Shown: one piece after another, positions 16,821 through 25,833 of the stretch | Position numbering within the stretch: the first letter of the stretch is position 1 | Layout: the number at the start of each line of letters is the position of its first letter | Notes under the pieces: generated by a model | Seen by the model: only the letters and a program-made list of their open reading frames with translations | Told to the model about the DNA's origin: nothing | Database searches by the model: none | Assembly: GCF_018599185.1 (NCBI RefSeq) | Contig: NZ_JAHFVL010000001.1 | Location: 620,001-684,000, forward strand | Reading direction: 5' to 3' | Origin: Rhodanobacter sp. LX-99 | GTDB taxonomy: Bacteria; Pseudomonadota; Gammaproteobacteria; Xanthomonadales; Rhodanobacteraceae | DNA: 64,000 bases | Translations under genes and position numbers: made by a program

Positions 16821-17179
16821 GCGACACCATCCACCGGCGGCGCGGGAGTGCGGTCGCCGTGGCTCTTCGGCGCGGAGACCGCGAGAAAGCGGACGTCCGC
16901 CGCGCTGTCGTTGCGCACCTGATGCGCCGCACCGGGCGGCACATGCAAGCCCTCACCGCACTGCAAACGGTGCATCACGCCTTCCAGTTCCAGCGTGACC
17001 ACGCCTTCCAGCACGTAGAAGAACTGGCGCGCCCGCGCATGTCGATGCCGCTGCTCGGCGGTACCCGGCGGCATGCGTTCCTCGATCACGCTGAGGTCGT
17101 CGCCGGCCAGCAGGTGCCAGCCGTCGCAGGCGTCACCCCAGTGGTAGTGCTGCGCGTTCGCCGTGCTGACCGCCGCCAT
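16817..17179 (-). CDS. Single-domain cupin protein
   Basis: 120 residues forming one beta-barrel cupin. Motif 1 contains the metal-ligand pattern (RHRHARARQFFYVLEG) and motif 2 GEGLHVPPGAAHQVRN. The protein is cytoplasmic by the absence of a signal sequence. Small cupins of this kind may be sugar-binding, dioxygenase-like or regulatory; none can be chosen here. It sits between argH and proB with a 12-base gap and a 4-base overlap, so it is expressed with the amino acid genes. Confidence 0.8.
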   Translation of the reverse strand: MAAVSTANAQHYHWGDACDGWHLLAGDDLSVIEERMPPGTAEQRHRHARARQFFYVLEGVVTLELEGVMHRLQCGEGLHVPPGAAHQVRNDSAADVRFLAVSAPKSHGDRTPAPPVDGVA

Positions 17180-17191
17180 GTCGTGCCCTCT

Positions 17192-18487
17192 TCAACGATC
17201 GAGTTGATCCAGCCGTGCCCGCAATTCGTCCAGCCGCAAGTCGTTGCCGGCGCCTGGCGAGACGCGGGCGGCGAGGCTGCCTTCGGGCGTGCGCCCCTGC
17301 CCCGCGGATGCCGCGGTTTCCGCCGCCGCGCGATAGGCATCGCGGAACGGTACGCCGGCGGCGGCCTGCTCGATCGCCACGTCGGTGGCGTACATCGCCG
17401 GTTCGATCGCGGCGCGCATGGCGCCCGCGTTCCACTCAAGTCGTGCCAGCAGGTCGGGCACCAGCTCCAGCGCGCCCAGGCCGTGGCGCACGCCGTGGAA
17501 CAGCGAGCCCTTGGAAAACTGCAGGTCGCGCTGGTAGCCGGACGGCAGCGACAGCAGCTGTTCGATCTCGGTGCGCGCGGCGGCCACGCTGGCGTAGCTG
17601 GCGCGCAGCAGTTCGATCACGTCGGGGTTGCGCTTGTTCGGCATGATCGAACTGCCGGTGGTGTACTCGGCCGGCAGCTTGACGAAGTCGAATTCGGCGG
17701 TGGTGAACAACGACAGGTCCCAGGCCAGCCGGCGCAGGTCGAGCAGCGCGCCGCCGATCGCCTCCAGCACGGCCATCTCGAACTTGCCGCGCGACAGCTG
17801 CGCGTAGATCGGGCTGAGCTGCATGCGCGCGAAGCCGAGCGTCCGGGTGGTGTGCGCGCGGTCCAGCTTGAGGTTCACGCCGTAGCCGGCGGCGGTGCCG
17901 AGCGGATTGGCGTCGATCAGCGTCATCGTCTGCCGCGCGCGCAGCGCATTGTCGATGAAGCCTTCGGCGAAGCCGGCGAACCACATCGCGGTGGACGAAA
18001 CCACCGCGCGCTGCAGGTGGGTGTAACCGGGCACCGGCACGGCTTCTTGCGACGCGCGCTCAAGGCAGACCTCGGCGATGGCACGGCAATGCGATTCCAG
18101 CGCAGCCAGCTTGTCCTTCAGCCACAGTCGGGTGGCGACCAGGATCTGGTCGTTGCGGCTGCGCCCGGTATGCACGCGGCGGCCGGCGTCGCCGAGGCGC
18201 TCGGTGAGCCGCGCCTCGATTGCCGAATGGCCGTCCTCATAGCGCTCGTCCAGCACGAACGCGCCGCTCGTGAAATCCTCGGCCAGCGCATCCAGTTCGC
18301 GCTTCAACGCGGCGGCTTCGCCGGCGCTGACCACGCCGATGTTGGCCAGCCCTTCCACGTGCGCCTTGCTGGCGGTGATGTCGTGCAGGAAGAACTCGCG
18401 ATCCAGCAGCACGTCGTCGCCGGCGAGGAACTGCATGATCTTCGCGTCGATCTGGATGCCGGATTTTTGCCAGAGGGGTTGGGTCAT
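17192..18487 (-). CDS. argH: Argininosuccinate lyase
   Basis: 431 residues of the fumarase/aspartase superfamily. It splits argininosuccinate into arginine and fumarate, the final arginine step. The signature [13 protein letters not shown] is at residues 278-289 with the catalytic Ser in the flexible loop; HTGRSRNDQ and GYTHLQRA are also conserved. Length is slightly shorter than the ~460 of E. coli but matches the Xanthomonas type. A 118-base gap with a palindromic repeat separates it from argC. Confidence 0.96.
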   Translation of the reverse strand: MTQPLWQKSGIQIDAKIMQFLAGDDVLLDREFFLHDITASKAHVEGLANIGVVSAGEAAALKRELDALAEDFTSGAFVLDERYEDGHSAIEARLTERLGDAGRRVHTGRSRNDQILVATRLWLKDKLAALESHCRAIAEVCLERASQEAVPVPGYTHLQRAVVSSTAMWFAGFAEGFIDNALRARQTMTLIDANPLGTAAGYGVNLKLDRAHTTRTLGFARMQLSPIYAQLSRGKFEMAVLEAIGGALLDLRRLAWDLSLFTTAEFDFVKLPAEYTTGSSIMPNKRNPDVIELLRASYASVAAARTEIEQLLSLPSGYQRDLQFSKGSLFHGVRHGLGALELVPDLLARLEWNAGAMRAAIEPAMYATDVAIEQAAAGVPFRDAYRAAAETAASAGQGRTPEGSLAARVSPGAGNDLRLDELRARLDQLDR

Positions 18488-18530
18488 GGAGATGTCCTGC
18501 TTGCGGAAGATGGTTCAATCACCTGGCTCG

Positions 18531-18604
18531 CCATCCCAGCGCAAGCTGGGATCCAGTGTCTTGTCCAGCAGAGACACTGGATTCCGGCTCTCGCCGGAAT
18601 GACG
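18531..18604. repeat. Palindromic intergenic repeat in the argC-argH gap
   Basis: Three hairpins follow each other: ATCCCAGC/GCTGGGAT arms, CCAGTGTC/GACACTGG arms and ATTCCGGC/GCCGGAAT arms ending in GAATGACGG. The last resembles the termini of the elements at 35411-35608 and 41746-41850. It may weaken or process the transcript between argC and argH. Confidence 0.6.
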
Positions 18605-18605
18605 G

Positions 18606-19562
18606 TCAAGTCACCGGAACGGCAGTGTATTCGTCCACGCCGATCGCGCGGTTGATGTTCTGCATTGCCTGGGAGGCGGCGCCCTTCAGCAGGTTGTCCA
18701 GCGTGGCCACGATCACCACCCGCTTGCCGTCGGCCGACACCGCGAAGCCGCCGATCTCGGCGTGGTGGCGGTGCGCGATGCGGCTGACCCAGGGCGCCTC
18801 GTCGGTCACGACGGCCAGCTTTTCGCCGTCGTAGGCGGCATGGAAACGCTGCAGCACTTCCTCGCGCTTCAGCGGGCGGGTGAGGTACAGGTTGGTGGTG
18901 ACGGTGAGCCCGCGGAAATGCGGCGCCACGTGCGGCATGAACTCCACCGGCACGCCGAGCCGGAAACTCGCCTCCTTCTCGTGCATGTGCCCGGTGAGCG
19001 CATACGGCATCAGGTTGTCGCGCAGCTTGTCCGGATCGTTCTTGTCCGACGGCGTGGTGCCGGCGCCGGAGTAGCCGGAGACGCCGAAGCACACCGGCGG
19101 CGCGGCCAGCAGATCCTTCAGCGGTGCGATGGAAAGCTGCATCGCGGTGGCGTAGCAGCCGGGGTTGCTGATGCGCTTCTCGCCCCGCCACTGCCCGCGG
19201 GTGAGTTCCGGCAGGCCGTAGTACCACGACGGATCGAAGCGGTAGTCGGCGGAGAGGTCGAGGATCAGCGTGTCCGGCTTCGCCGCGTCGATCGCCGCCA
19301 CGTACGGAGCCGCCTTGCCGTTCGGCAGCGCCAGGATCACCACGTCGGCACCCTGCGCCGCCACGGCGGCCGGGTCCAGGCTGGCATAGCGCAGTTCGCC
19401 GGCGTAGCCGTCGACGTGATCGGCCACGCGTTGGCCATCCAGTTCGCGCGAGGAGACGAAGGCCAGCTGCAGCACGGGATGCGCCGCGATCAGGCGGATC
19501 AGCTCCATGCCGGTATGGCCGCGCGCGCCGACGATGCCTGCCGTTTTCCTGTTCGTGTCCAT
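18606..19562 (-). CDS. argC: N-acetyl-gamma-glutamyl-phosphate reductase
   Basis: 318 residues. An N-terminal NADP-binding domain ([15 protein letters not shown]) and a catalytic domain with Cys136 in [12 protein letters not shown]. It reduces N-acetylglutamyl phosphate to N-acetylglutamate semialdehyde. The start is only 3 bases after the stop of the NAGS-K gene, whose product makes its substrate. Confidence 0.96.
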   Translation of the reverse strand: MDTNRKTAGIVGARGHTGMELIRLIAAHPVLQLAFVSSRELDGQRVADHVDGYAGELRYASLDPAAVAAQGADVVILALPNGKAAPYVAAIDAAKPDTLILDLSADYRFDPSWYYGLPELTRGQWRGEKRISNPGCYATAMQLSIAPLKDLLAAPPVCFGVSGYSGAGTTPSDKNDPDKLRDNLMPYALTGHMHEKEASFRLGVPVEFMPHVAPHFRGLTVTTNLYLTRPLKREEVLQRFHAAYDGEKLAVVTDEAPWVSRIAHRHHAEIGGFAVSADGKRVVIVATLDNLLKGAASQAMQNINRAIGVDEYTAVPVT

Positions 19563-19565
19563 GGC

Positions 19566-20897
19566 TCAATCCACCAGTGTCGGCTGGCGTTGCGCGCAAT
19601 GCGCCACGCAGCGGGAAATCGTGTCGAGCTCGCCGATGCCGTACCAGAACACCTTCCAGCGCGGCTGCTTGATGCAGCCGTCCGATTCGGCGTAGTAGAA
19701 GTGGTTGACGGGGTTGCCGTGGCGCGAGCGCCAGAACAGCTTCGGGTTTTCCTCGCGCATCACCTGCCACACCGCGCGGCCCAGGCCTTCGCCCTGCGCG
19801 TCGTCGAGCACGGCGAACTTGTCGAGATACGGCAAGCCCCGCTCGTTATCGACATGTTCCTCGACGAGGATCATCGCGGCGCGGTAGTTCTCGCTGACGT
19901 AGATGCGCATCGGCCTGGTGCGCTCGAAATAGTCCGGCACCAGGGTGCGGCCGAAGCTGGATTCGATCAGTCCGCGCATGCGCGCGCGGTCCACGCCTTC
20001 CCAGGAATCGAAGCGCAGTACCTTCTCGCCGCGCCGCACGAGGGTGCCGGAACCCTTGTGGGTGAACAGCTCCTTGGCCAGTTCGGACGGACGGGTGATC
20101 GACACCGACGAGGTCAGCGGCAGGTCGGCCAGCAGGTCGGCGATCTGCTCGATCTTCAACCGCATGCCGCCATTGATCCACGGCTGCGCCATCAGCTGCT
20201 CGAATTCGGTGCTGAGGTTGATCGAATCGATCAGCTTGCCGTTTTCGTCAAGCAGGCCGCCGGTGCCGGTGAGGAACACGATCTTGTACGGCTGCAGCAC
20301 GCGCACCAGTTCGTTCGCGGCGACGTCGGCGTTGATGTTGAGGATCTGCCCTTCGTCGGTTTCGCCCAGGCTGGCGATCACCGGGATGGAGTTGGCGCGC
20401 AGGCTGGCCTCGATCGGCGCCAGGTTGATGCTGCGGACCTTGCCGACCAGACCGTAAATATCGCGGTCCAGGTAGTCGGCCATGAACACGCCGGTCGCCA
20501 CCGACGTGGCGCGCGTATCCATCGACTGCAGCGCCTCGACCAGTTTCAGGTTCTGCTGCTGGAACACGCGGCGCACGATGCCGAGCGCCTTCGGCGAAGT
20601 CACGCGCAGGCCGTCGATGGTGCGCTTCTCGATGCCGGCGGCGGCCAGCTCCTCGTCCAGCTGCGGACCGGCGCCGTGCAGCACGATCGGGGTCAACCCC
20701 ACCTGCTGCAGGAAGGTCAGCGACGAGGCGAGGTCGGCCAGTTCGTCGCGCAGCACCGCGCCGCCGACCTTCACCACGGCGAAACGCTTGGCGTCCAGCT
20801 CGGAGAAGCGCTTGAGGTATTGCTGGATTTCCTTCGCGCTGCCCATGCTCGAAAGCAGGCGCACGATGGTCTTGCGAGTGTGCTTATGCGTTTCCAT
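19566..20897 (-). CDS. argB: Bifunctional N-acetylglutamate synthase/kinase (NAGS-K)
   Basis: 443 residues with two parts. Residues ~35-285 are an amino acid kinase domain ([44 protein letters not shown]). Residues ~290-440 are a GNAT acetyltransferase domain of the vertebrate-like NAGS type ([39 protein letters not shown]). One protein therefore makes N-acetylglutamate and phosphorylates it, as known for Xanthomonas and Maricaulis. No separate argA is seen in the window. It follows argE' by 15 bases and precedes argC by 3. Confidence 0.95.
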   Translation of the reverse strand: METHKHTRKTIVRLLSSMGSAKEIQQYLKRFSELDAKRFAVVKVGGAVLRDELADLASSLTFLQQVGLTPIVLHGAGPQLDEELAAAGIEKRTIDGLRVTSPKALGIVRRVFQQQNLKLVEALQSMDTRATSVATGVFMADYLDRDIYGLVGKVRSINLAPIEASLRANSIPVIASLGETDEGQILNINADVAANELVRVLQPYKIVFLTGTGGLLDENGKLIDSINLSTEFEQLMAQPWINGGMRLKIEQIADLLADLPLTSSVSITRPSELAKELFTHKGSGTLVRRGEKVLRFDSWEGVDRARMRGLIESSFGRTLVPDYFERTRPMRIYVSENYRAAMILVEEHVDNERGLPYLDKFAVLDDAQGEGLGRAVWQVMREENPKLFWRSRHGNPVNHFYYAESDGCIKQPRWKVFWYGIGELDTISRCVAHCAQRQPTLVD

Positions 20898-20905
20898 GTT
20901 TATTC

Positions 20906-20985
20906 CTTGCGTTCATCCGTGAACGCCAGAGTCAAAAACCGGCCGTCCCTCGCCGGACTTCTCAATGATTCGATAAACCGTTTGC
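20906..20985 (-). repeat. Intergenic repeat copy overlapping the 3' end of argE'
   Basis: Read on the minus strand, it follows the same order as the units at 33594-33728 and 25384-25432: an ATTGA(G)AAGT start, a CCGGC..GGACGGCCGG palindrome, TTTTTGA, then a GCGTTCACGGATGAACGC hairpin. Positions 20913-20976 also encode the last ~20 codons of argE'. Confidence 0.65.
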
Positions 20986-22046
20986 GCATAGCGTTCGAGC
21001 TGCTCCAGCGCGACCCACTCGTCGGCGCTGTGCGCCTGGGCGATGTCGCCGGGGCCGCAGACGAAGGCGGTGTAGCCGGCGGCGGAGAACAGCGCGGCCT
21101 CGGTCCAGAAATCCACCGCATTGCCGACCGGAATGCCCAGCTCGTCGGCGAGGTCGCGCGCGACCAAACGGTTCGCCTCGGCGTTCGCCGTGTCGCCGGC
21201 CGGCAGCGAGGCGCCGCGGAAGGTCTCGGCGAACTCCGCCGGCTGCGGCTCCACCAAGGTGCGGAAACGCGTCAGCAACTGATCCGGATCCATTGTCGGC
21301 AACGCGCGAAAGCCGAAGCGCACTTCCGCCGTGGGCGCGATCATGTTCGCCTTGATGCCGCCCTCGATGCGGCCGATGTTGAAGCGCAGGCCGGTCAGCC
21401 CGCCGAAGCGCTCGTGCGACTGCGCCGCCACGAAATCCAGCGCCGCGTTGCCCCAGCGCACCGCCTGATGCAGCGCGCTGTCGCTGGGCTTCTGTTCGCC
21501 CGAGGCATGTCCGGCGTGGCCGGCGAAGCGCATAAGCACCGACTGGATGCCGCGATGCGCCAGCACGGCTTCACCCTTCGTGGGTTCGGCCACGATCACC
21601 GCCTCATAGGCACGCGGCTCGCGCAGGAAGCCGGCGATGCAGCGCGCATCGTTGGCTTCCTCGTCGGTGGAGAACAGCAGCGCCAGATCGCCATCGCTGG
21701 CATTCGCCACCGCCAGCAACGCCGCCGCTGCACCCTTGATGTCGCACGCGCCCAGGCCGATCGCGCGATCGGCGGTGACCCGCAGCACGTGCGGGTCGGC
21801 GGTCCACGCCGGCGAATCCGGCACGGTGTCCAGGTGCACGTTGAACAGATACTTCGGCTCGCCGCGCACGGCGTGCAAGGCCACCGCGCCGGCGCCGAAA
21901 TCGGTCACCGTCATCTCGAAGCCGGGCAACTGCGCGCGCAGATAGTCGAAGATGCCGCCCGTATCGATCGCACGCGGCGGGTTGCGCGTGTCGAAACCGA
22001 CCAGCGCCTCCAAGTGTTTCAACGTGGCATCGAGCAGTGCGCTCAT
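20913..22046 (-). CDS. argE: N-acetylcitrulline deacetylase (ArgE-type M20 peptidase)
   Basis: 377 residues, M20 metallopeptidase fold. Metal-binding segments are [29 protein letters not shown] and the C-terminal [14 protein letters not shown]. In this gene order (after argF' and argG) the family member hydrolyses N-acetylcitrulline to citrulline rather than acetylornithine; that is established for Xanthomonas and inferred here. The start overlaps the argG stop (ATGA). The last ~16 residues ([16 protein letters not shown]) are encoded by a genomic repeat rather than by conserved family sequence. Confidence 0.9.
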   Translation of the reverse strand: MSALLDATLKHLEALVGFDTRNPPRAIDTGGIFDYLRAQLPGFEMTVTDFGAGAVALHAVRGEPKYLFNVHLDTVPDSPAWTADPHVLRVTADRAIGLGACDIKGAAAALLAVANASDGDLALLFSTDEEANDARCIAGFLREPRAYEAVIVAEPTKGEAVLAHRGIQSVLMRFAGHAGHASGEQKPSDSALHQAVRWGNAALDFVAAQSHERFGGLTGLRFNIGRIEGGIKANMIAPTAEVRFGFRALPTMDPDQLLTRFRTLVEPQPAEFAETFRGASLPAGDTANAEANRLVARDLADELGIPVGNAVDFWTEAALFSAAGYTAFVCGPGDIAQAHSADEWVALEQLERYAQTVYRIIEKSGEGRPVFDSGVHG

Positions 22047-23236
22047 CCGCGGTTGACCTCGGCCCACAGCGTGCTGCTCATGCCGAACAGCTTGATGAAG
22101 CCCTCGGCCTCTTCCACGCCCCAGTCGGCCGACTGCGCATAGGTGGCGCCCTTGGCATTGAGGATGTGCTTCGACTCGACGGCGACCGCACCGACGCTGC
22201 CGCCGCTCGTCTCCAGCGTCACCGTGCCGTTGACGGTGGACTGGCTGGAGGCCAGGAACGCTTCCAGGTCGGTCTTCAGCGGGTCGTGGAAGAAGCCCTC
22301 GTAGACCAGTTCCACCCACTTGCGCGCCACCTCGGGCTTGAAGCGGTTCTGCTGCTTGCTGAGCACCGCCTCTTCCAGCGCGCGGTGCGCGGCGAGCAGC
22401 GCGGTGAGGCCCGGTGCCTCGAAGATGATGCGGCCCTTGAGGCCGATCGTGGTGTCGCCGGTGTAGAGGCCGCGGCCCACGCCGTAGGGCGCGAACAGGC
22501 TGTTGAGCTTCGCCAGCATGGTGTGCCCGGCGATCGCCTCGCCGTCCAGCGTCACCGCCTCGCCGTTGACGAAGCCGATCTTCACCTGCAGCGGTTTGGA
22601 CGGCCATTCGGCGCGCGGCTTGCACCAACCCACCGCGCCGGCGCCGGGCGCCTGCCACTGGTCGATCTCGCCGCCGGACATGGTCAGTCCGAGCAGGTTC
22701 TCGTTGATGGTGTAGGCCTGCTGCTTGGCGCGCACGCCGAAGCCACGGTCTTCCAGATACTTCTGCTCGTAGGCGCGCGTCTGCGTGTGTTCCTTCTGGA
22801 TCTCGCGGATCGGCGCCACGATCTGGTAGTCGCCCAGCGCCTTCACCGCCAGGTCGAAGCGCACCTGGTCGTTGCCCATGCCGGTGCAGCCGTGTGCGAT
22901 GGCGCGCGTGCCCAGCTCCGCGGCGCGCTTCAGCGCGGCCTCGACGATCAGGTAGCGGTCGGACACCAGCAGCGGGTACTGGCCCTGGTAGCCCTCGCCG
23001 GCCCAGACGAACGGCTTGACGAAACCGTTCCAGATCGCCGGGCCGCCGTCCACGGTGACGTGACTGGCCACGCCCAGCTCCTTCGCGCGGTTCTCGATGA
23101 AGGCGCGCTCCGCGGCGTCCACGCCGCCAGTATCGGCAAACACGGTGTGCACGGCCCAGCCGCGCTCCTGCAGATAGGGTACGCAGAAGCTGGTGTCGAG
23201 GCCGCCGGAAAAGGCGAGGACGATGTCTTTGCTCAT
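22043..23236 (-). CDS. argG: Argininosuccinate synthase
   Basis: 397 residues. It joins citrulline and aspartate with ATP to give argininosuccinate. The N-terminal [15 protein letters not shown] is the PP-loop ATP site; [14 protein letters not shown] is the citrulline/aspartate-binding segment, and the C-terminal region from ~residue 180 gives the multimer domain. It overlaps argE' by four bases and follows the OsmC gene by 27 bases. Confidence 0.96.
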   Translation of the reverse strand: MSKDIVLAFSGGLDTSFCVPYLQERGWAVHTVFADTGGVDAAERAFIENRAKELGVASHVTVDGGPAIWNGFVKPFVWAGEGYQGQYPLLVSDRYLIVEAALKRAAELGTRAIAHGCTGMGNDQVRFDLAVKALGDYQIVAPIREIQKEHTQTRAYEQKYLEDRGFGVRAKQQAYTINENLLGLTMSGGEIDQWQAPGAGAVGWCKPRAEWPSKPLQVKIGFVNGEAVTLDGEAIAGHTMLAKLNSLFAPYGVGRGLYTGDTTIGLKGRIIFEAPGLTALLAAHRALEEAVLSKQQNRFKPEVARKWVELVYEGFFHDPLKTDLEAFLASSQSTVNGTVTLETSGGSVGAVAVESKHILNAKGATYAQSADWGVEEAEGFIKLFGMSSTLWAEVNRG

Positions 23237-23263
23237 GGCTTGCAGATCCTGGAAAGAAGAGGG

Positions 23264-23737
23264 TCAGGCGGATTCGACGACGATGCGCGGCTCGCAGCGC
23301 ACCGGGAAATTCACGGAATTGGCGATGAAGCAGGCGTGATGCGCCGCCTCGTGTGCGGTCTCGGCCTTGGCCGGGTCGCTGGCGGCGCTGATCGTCACCG
23401 TGGGGCGCAGCACCACTTCGATGAAGCGGCCGCCATCGCCTTCGGTGGCCATCGTGCCTTCGGCGGCATCGCTATACGCCGTCACCACCACGCCGGCCAC
23501 GGTGGCCATATGCAGGTAGGACAGCATGTGGCAGGTCGACAGCGCAGCCACCAGCATGTCCTCGGGATTGTGCCTGGTGGCGTCGCCGTGGAACGTGGGA
23601 TCGGAGGAGCCGGCAATCGCCGTCTTGCCGTCGATGCGGATCACGTGCTCCCGGCTGTAGTTGCGATAACCGTCCGTGCCGCTGCCGAGGTTGCCGGTCC
23701 ATTCCACGCCGACGCGATAGTGATGCTGGTGGTTCAC
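23264..23737 (-). CDS. OsmC/Ohr-family protein
   Basis: 157 residues with the OsmC fold: SREHVIRIDGKTAIAGSSDP, HNPEDMLVAALSTCHMLSYL (first redox Cys) and HHACFIANSV (second Cys). Members reduce organic hydroperoxides using the two cysteines; this YhfA/OsmC-like form may have that role. The start is a GTG overlapping the upstream stop (GTGA), supported by AGGAGG 10 bases upstream. Its presence inside the arginine block is not explained by the pathway. Confidence 0.85.
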   Translation of the reverse strand: MNHQHHYRVGVEWTGNLGSGTDGYRNYSREHVIRIDGKTAIAGSSDPTFHGDATRHNPEDMLVAALSTCHMLSYLHMATVAGVVVTAYSDAAEGTMATEGDGGRFIEVVLRPTVTISAASDPAKAETAHEAAHHACFIANSVNFPVRCEPRIVVESA

Positions 23738-24357
23738 GGTATCGATTCCTCCTGTTGCGTCATCAGCGCGGCCAGTTCCGCGTCGCCATCGCCGCCGCGC
23801 TCGCGCAGCCCGGCGATCACGCCCGCGCGGTTGCGCGCAGGATGGTTCTGGCTCAGCTTGAACTTGCCTTCGATGCGATCGACCGCGACTTCCAGGCCGA
23901 CGATCGCGCGCAGCGACTTCTCGATGTGGTCGTCCGGCGCATCCGTGATCTTCCACGGCTGCGGCTGGCCGGCCTCATGGTGATCGGTCAAGGTTTCCAG
24001 CAGGCGACGCAGCCACGCTGCGTCGTCGATCACCCGCAGCCGGCCGTGCACGTGCACCACCGCGTAGTTCCAGGTCGGCACCTCGCGCCCGGTCTCGTGC
24101 TTGCTCGGGTACCAGTTCGGGCTGATGTAGCCGTCCGGCCCCTGGAACACCAGCAGTACTTCGGCGCCGTCCAGTCGCGCCAGTTCGTTGCCCCGGGCGA
24201 CATGGCCGTGCAGCACCTCGCCGACCAGTTCGAACGGCAGGTGATTGGCCGCCAGCCCATCGGCCGCGCGGGTCACCAGCGTGGCGAACGGGTACGCGCG
24301 GATCAGCCCGTGCAGGGCTTCGACGCGGGTTTCCGCGAAATGCTTCGGCGTGTACAT
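23734..24357 (-). CDS. PaiB-family FMN-binding protein
   Basis: 207 residues with the flavin-reductase-like split-barrel fold of the PaiB ('FMN-binding negative transcriptional regulator') family. Diagnostic segments are MYTPKHF at the start, YPFATLVT, ANHLPFEL, VFQGPDGYISPNWYPSK, TWNYAVVHVHG and GKFKLSQNHP. B. subtilis PaiB affects sporulation and protease genes, but for most members only a flavin- or heme-related role is suspected. It starts 6 bases after argF', so is part of the arg transcript. Confidence 0.85.
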   Translation of the reverse strand: MYTPKHFAETRVEALHGLIRAYPFATLVTRAADGLAANHLPFELVGEVLHGHVARGNELARLDGAEVLLVFQGPDGYISPNWYPSKHETGREVPTWNYAVVHVHGRLRVIDDAAWLRRLLETLTDHHEAGQPQPWKITDAPDDHIEKSLRAIVGLEVAVDRIEGKFKLSQNHPARNRAGVIAGLRERGGDGDAELAALMTQQEESIP

Positions 24358-24363
24358 GACGGC

Positions 24364-25371
24364 TCAGCCCTGCCCGATCAGCGAAGCCATTACCGCCTTC
24401 TGCACGTGCAGGCGATTCTCGGCCTCGTCGATGGTGATGCAGTACGGCGCATCCATCACCGCGTCGGTGGCCTTGATGTTCCGGCGCAGCGGCAGGCAGT
24501 GGCTGAACAGTCCGTGGTTGGTGAGCGCCATCTTCGCCTCGTCGACGATGAAGTGCCTGCTCGCTTCGCGGACAGGCTTTTCCTGCTCCCACCGGCCGAA
24601 GAACGGCAACGCGCCCCAGCTCTTGGCGTAGACCACGTCGGCGCCGGCGTAGGCTTCCTCGATGTCGTGGCTGACCTTCAGCGAGCCGCCGTTCTGTTCG
24701 GCGTTCAGACGGCCAAACGCCATGTAGCGCTCGTCCAGCACGTAATCGGGCGTGGGGCACAGCAAGGTCACGTCCATGCCCAGCTTGGTCGCGATCAGCA
24801 GCGCGGAGTTCGCCACCGCGGTGTTCAGCGGTTTCGGGTGGTAGGTCCAGGTCAGCACGTACTTCTTGTTCTGCAGGTCGCCCAGGTGCTCCTTCAGCGC
24901 CAGCGCGTGGGCCAGCTCCTGGCAGGGATGGGTAATCGTCTCCATGTTGATCACCGGCACCGTGGCGTATTGCGCGAACGCCTTGATCACCTTGTCCTGC
25001 CGGTCCACCGTCCAATCCTGGAACTTCGGGAACGCGCGCACCGCGATCAGGTCGACGTAACGCGACAGCACCCGTGCCACCTCGGCAATGTGCTCCTCGG
25101 TATCGCCGTCCATCACGCTGCCCACCTCGAACTCGATCGGCCACGCGTCCTTGCCAGGCGCCAGCACGATGGCGTGGCCGCCCAACTGGAACGCACCCAG
25201 CTCGAAACTGGTGCGGGTGCGCATCGAGGGATTGAAGAACAGCAATGCGATCGACTTGCCGGCGAGCTGCTGGCCGCGCGGCGAACGCTTGAACGCGGCA
25301 GCCTGCTCCAGCAGCGCGTCGATCTCGGCGCGGCTGTAATCCTGGGTGGTCAAGAAATGCCGAATGGTCAT
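24364..25371 (-). CDS. argF': N-acetylornithine carbamoyltransferase
   Basis: 335 residues, aspartate/ornithine carbamoyltransferase superfamily. The carbamoyl phosphate motif FFNPSMRTRTSFE, the THPCQELAHALAL segment and the HCLPLRRN loop are present. The surrounding residues (PGKDAWPIEFEVGSVMDG, RAFPKFQDW, LTWTYHPKPLNTAVANS) closely follow the Xanthomonas N-acetylornithine enzyme rather than ordinary OTCase. It converts N-acetylornithine and carbamoyl phosphate to N-acetylcitrulline, the reason argE' works late in this pathway. It is the first gene of the minus-strand arginine block. Confidence 0.95.
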   Translation of the reverse strand: MTIRHFLTTQDYSRAEIDALLEQAAAFKRSPRGQQLAGKSIALLFFNPSMRTRTSFELGAFQLGGHAIVLAPGKDAWPIEFEVGSVMDGDTEEHIAEVARVLSRYVDLIAVRAFPKFQDWTVDRQDKVIKAFAQYATVPVINMETITHPCQELAHALALKEHLGDLQNKKYVLTWTYHPKPLNTAVANSALLIATKLGMDVTLLCPTPDYVLDERYMAFGRLNAEQNGGSLKVSHDIEEAYAGADVVYAKSWGALPFFGRWEQEKPVREASRHFIVDEAKMALTNHGLFSHCLPLRRNIKATDAVMDAPYCITIDEAENRLHVQKAVMASLIGQG

Positions 25372-25383
25372 GAAGTCGATGCC

Positions 25384-25480
25384 TTATTGAAGAGTCCGGC
25401 CATGGATGGCCGGGGTGTTGCGAACGGATTCGCGCCAGATTGTGTGGTCCGGCCATGGACGACCGGGGTGTTGCGGATGG
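25384..25480 (+). repeat. Two-unit intergenic repeat upstream of argF'
   Basis: Unit 1 (25384-25432) starts TTATTGAAGAGT, has the palindrome CCGGCCATGGATGGCCGG, then GGTGTTGCG; unit 2 (from ~25448) repeats TCCGGCCATGGACGACCGG and GGTGTTGCGGA. Related units lie at 33594-33728 and 20906-20985. They occupy the gap between the leader region and the argF' start. Confidence 0.65.
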
Positions 25481-25508
25481 ACCCACGTGAAACGAACCAG
25501 CAAAAAAC

Positions 25509-25524
25509 CCGGCACGCAGGCCGG
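25509..25524 (-). terminator. Second, weaker hairpin with T-run ahead of argF'
   Basis: On the minus strand, CCGGC (25524-25520) and GCCGG (25513-25509) form a 5-bp stem followed by GTTTTTT. It sits just downstream of the stronger hairpin at 25547-25570 and repeats its GCCGGGTTTTTT ending. Confidence 0.4.
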
Positions 25525-25546
25525 CCAGCCTTTAATCAAAACAAAA

Positions 25547-25570
25547 AAACCCGGCTCAAGAGCCGGGTTT
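25547..25570 (-). terminator. Strong intrinsic terminator, candidate attenuator of the arg operon
   Basis: Perfect 10-bp arms (AAACCCGGCT/AGCCGGGTTT, 4-base loop), followed on the minus strand by an uninterrupted run of T. It lies 33 bases after the stop of a 34-codon reading frame (25604-25708) and ~175 bases before argF'. The segment ACCCGGC of its first arm is exactly complementary to GCCGGGT at the leader's stop codon (25606-25612), which would allow an alternative antiterminator. Confidence 0.7.
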
Positions 25571-25603
25571 TATCGTCGATGCACATGAAACGCGTGCGAC
25601 TGC

Positions 25604-25708
25604 CTACCCGGCCGAGTGTCCATACAACGGTCGGCGCGCACGCGACGTCATACCAGCAGCCGCGCGGGCGCTGGTCAGTACGGTGGCGGTATAGACGGCT
25701 GTGGACAT
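25604..25708 (-). CDS. Candidate 34-residue leader peptide with clustered Arg codons
   Basis: A short frame starts at ATG 25708 and ends with TAG at 25604. It encodes 34 residues with Arg at 15, 23, 25 and 26 (SRARRP near the end). CGGA about 7 bases before the ATG is a weak ribosome site. The frame lies upstream of the arginine genes and is followed by a strong terminator, as in amino acid attenuators. Minus-strand TTGCAT and CATCAT 17 bases apart, ~60-30 bases upstream of the ATG, could be a weak promoter. Arg is common in GC-rich DNA, so chance cannot be excluded; there is no proof of translation. Confidence 0.35.
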   Translation of the reverse strand: MSTAVYTATVLTSARAAAGMTSRARRPLYGHSAG

Positions 25709-25785
25709 GCGGATTCCGAGTGACGAGTGCGCATGATGGCGGCAATTTCGCTGCCATGCAACAAAAAAATCGAACCCCTGAACGA

Positions 25786-25812
25786 CAGCGCCGCCAACAG
25801 GTGGCGGCGCTG
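25786..25812 (-). terminator. Terminator of the glycine-zipper protein gene
   Basis: Perfect arms CAGCGCCGCC (25786-25795) and GGCGGCGCTG (25803-25812), 22 bases downstream of the gene's stop. A T7 run follows about 14 bases further on the minus strand, so the T tract is not immediately adjacent. Confidence 0.5.
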
Positions 25813-25833
25813 CATCTGGCTGGCAAGGGAAGA

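Noticed and set aside
18762..22142. A 1126-codon plus-strand open frame opposite the arginine genes
   Set aside because: It is antisense to argC, NAGS-K and argE', whose products have full conserved motifs. The antisense translation is low-complexity Arg/Ala/Gly/His-rich, as expected from GC-rich codon bias.
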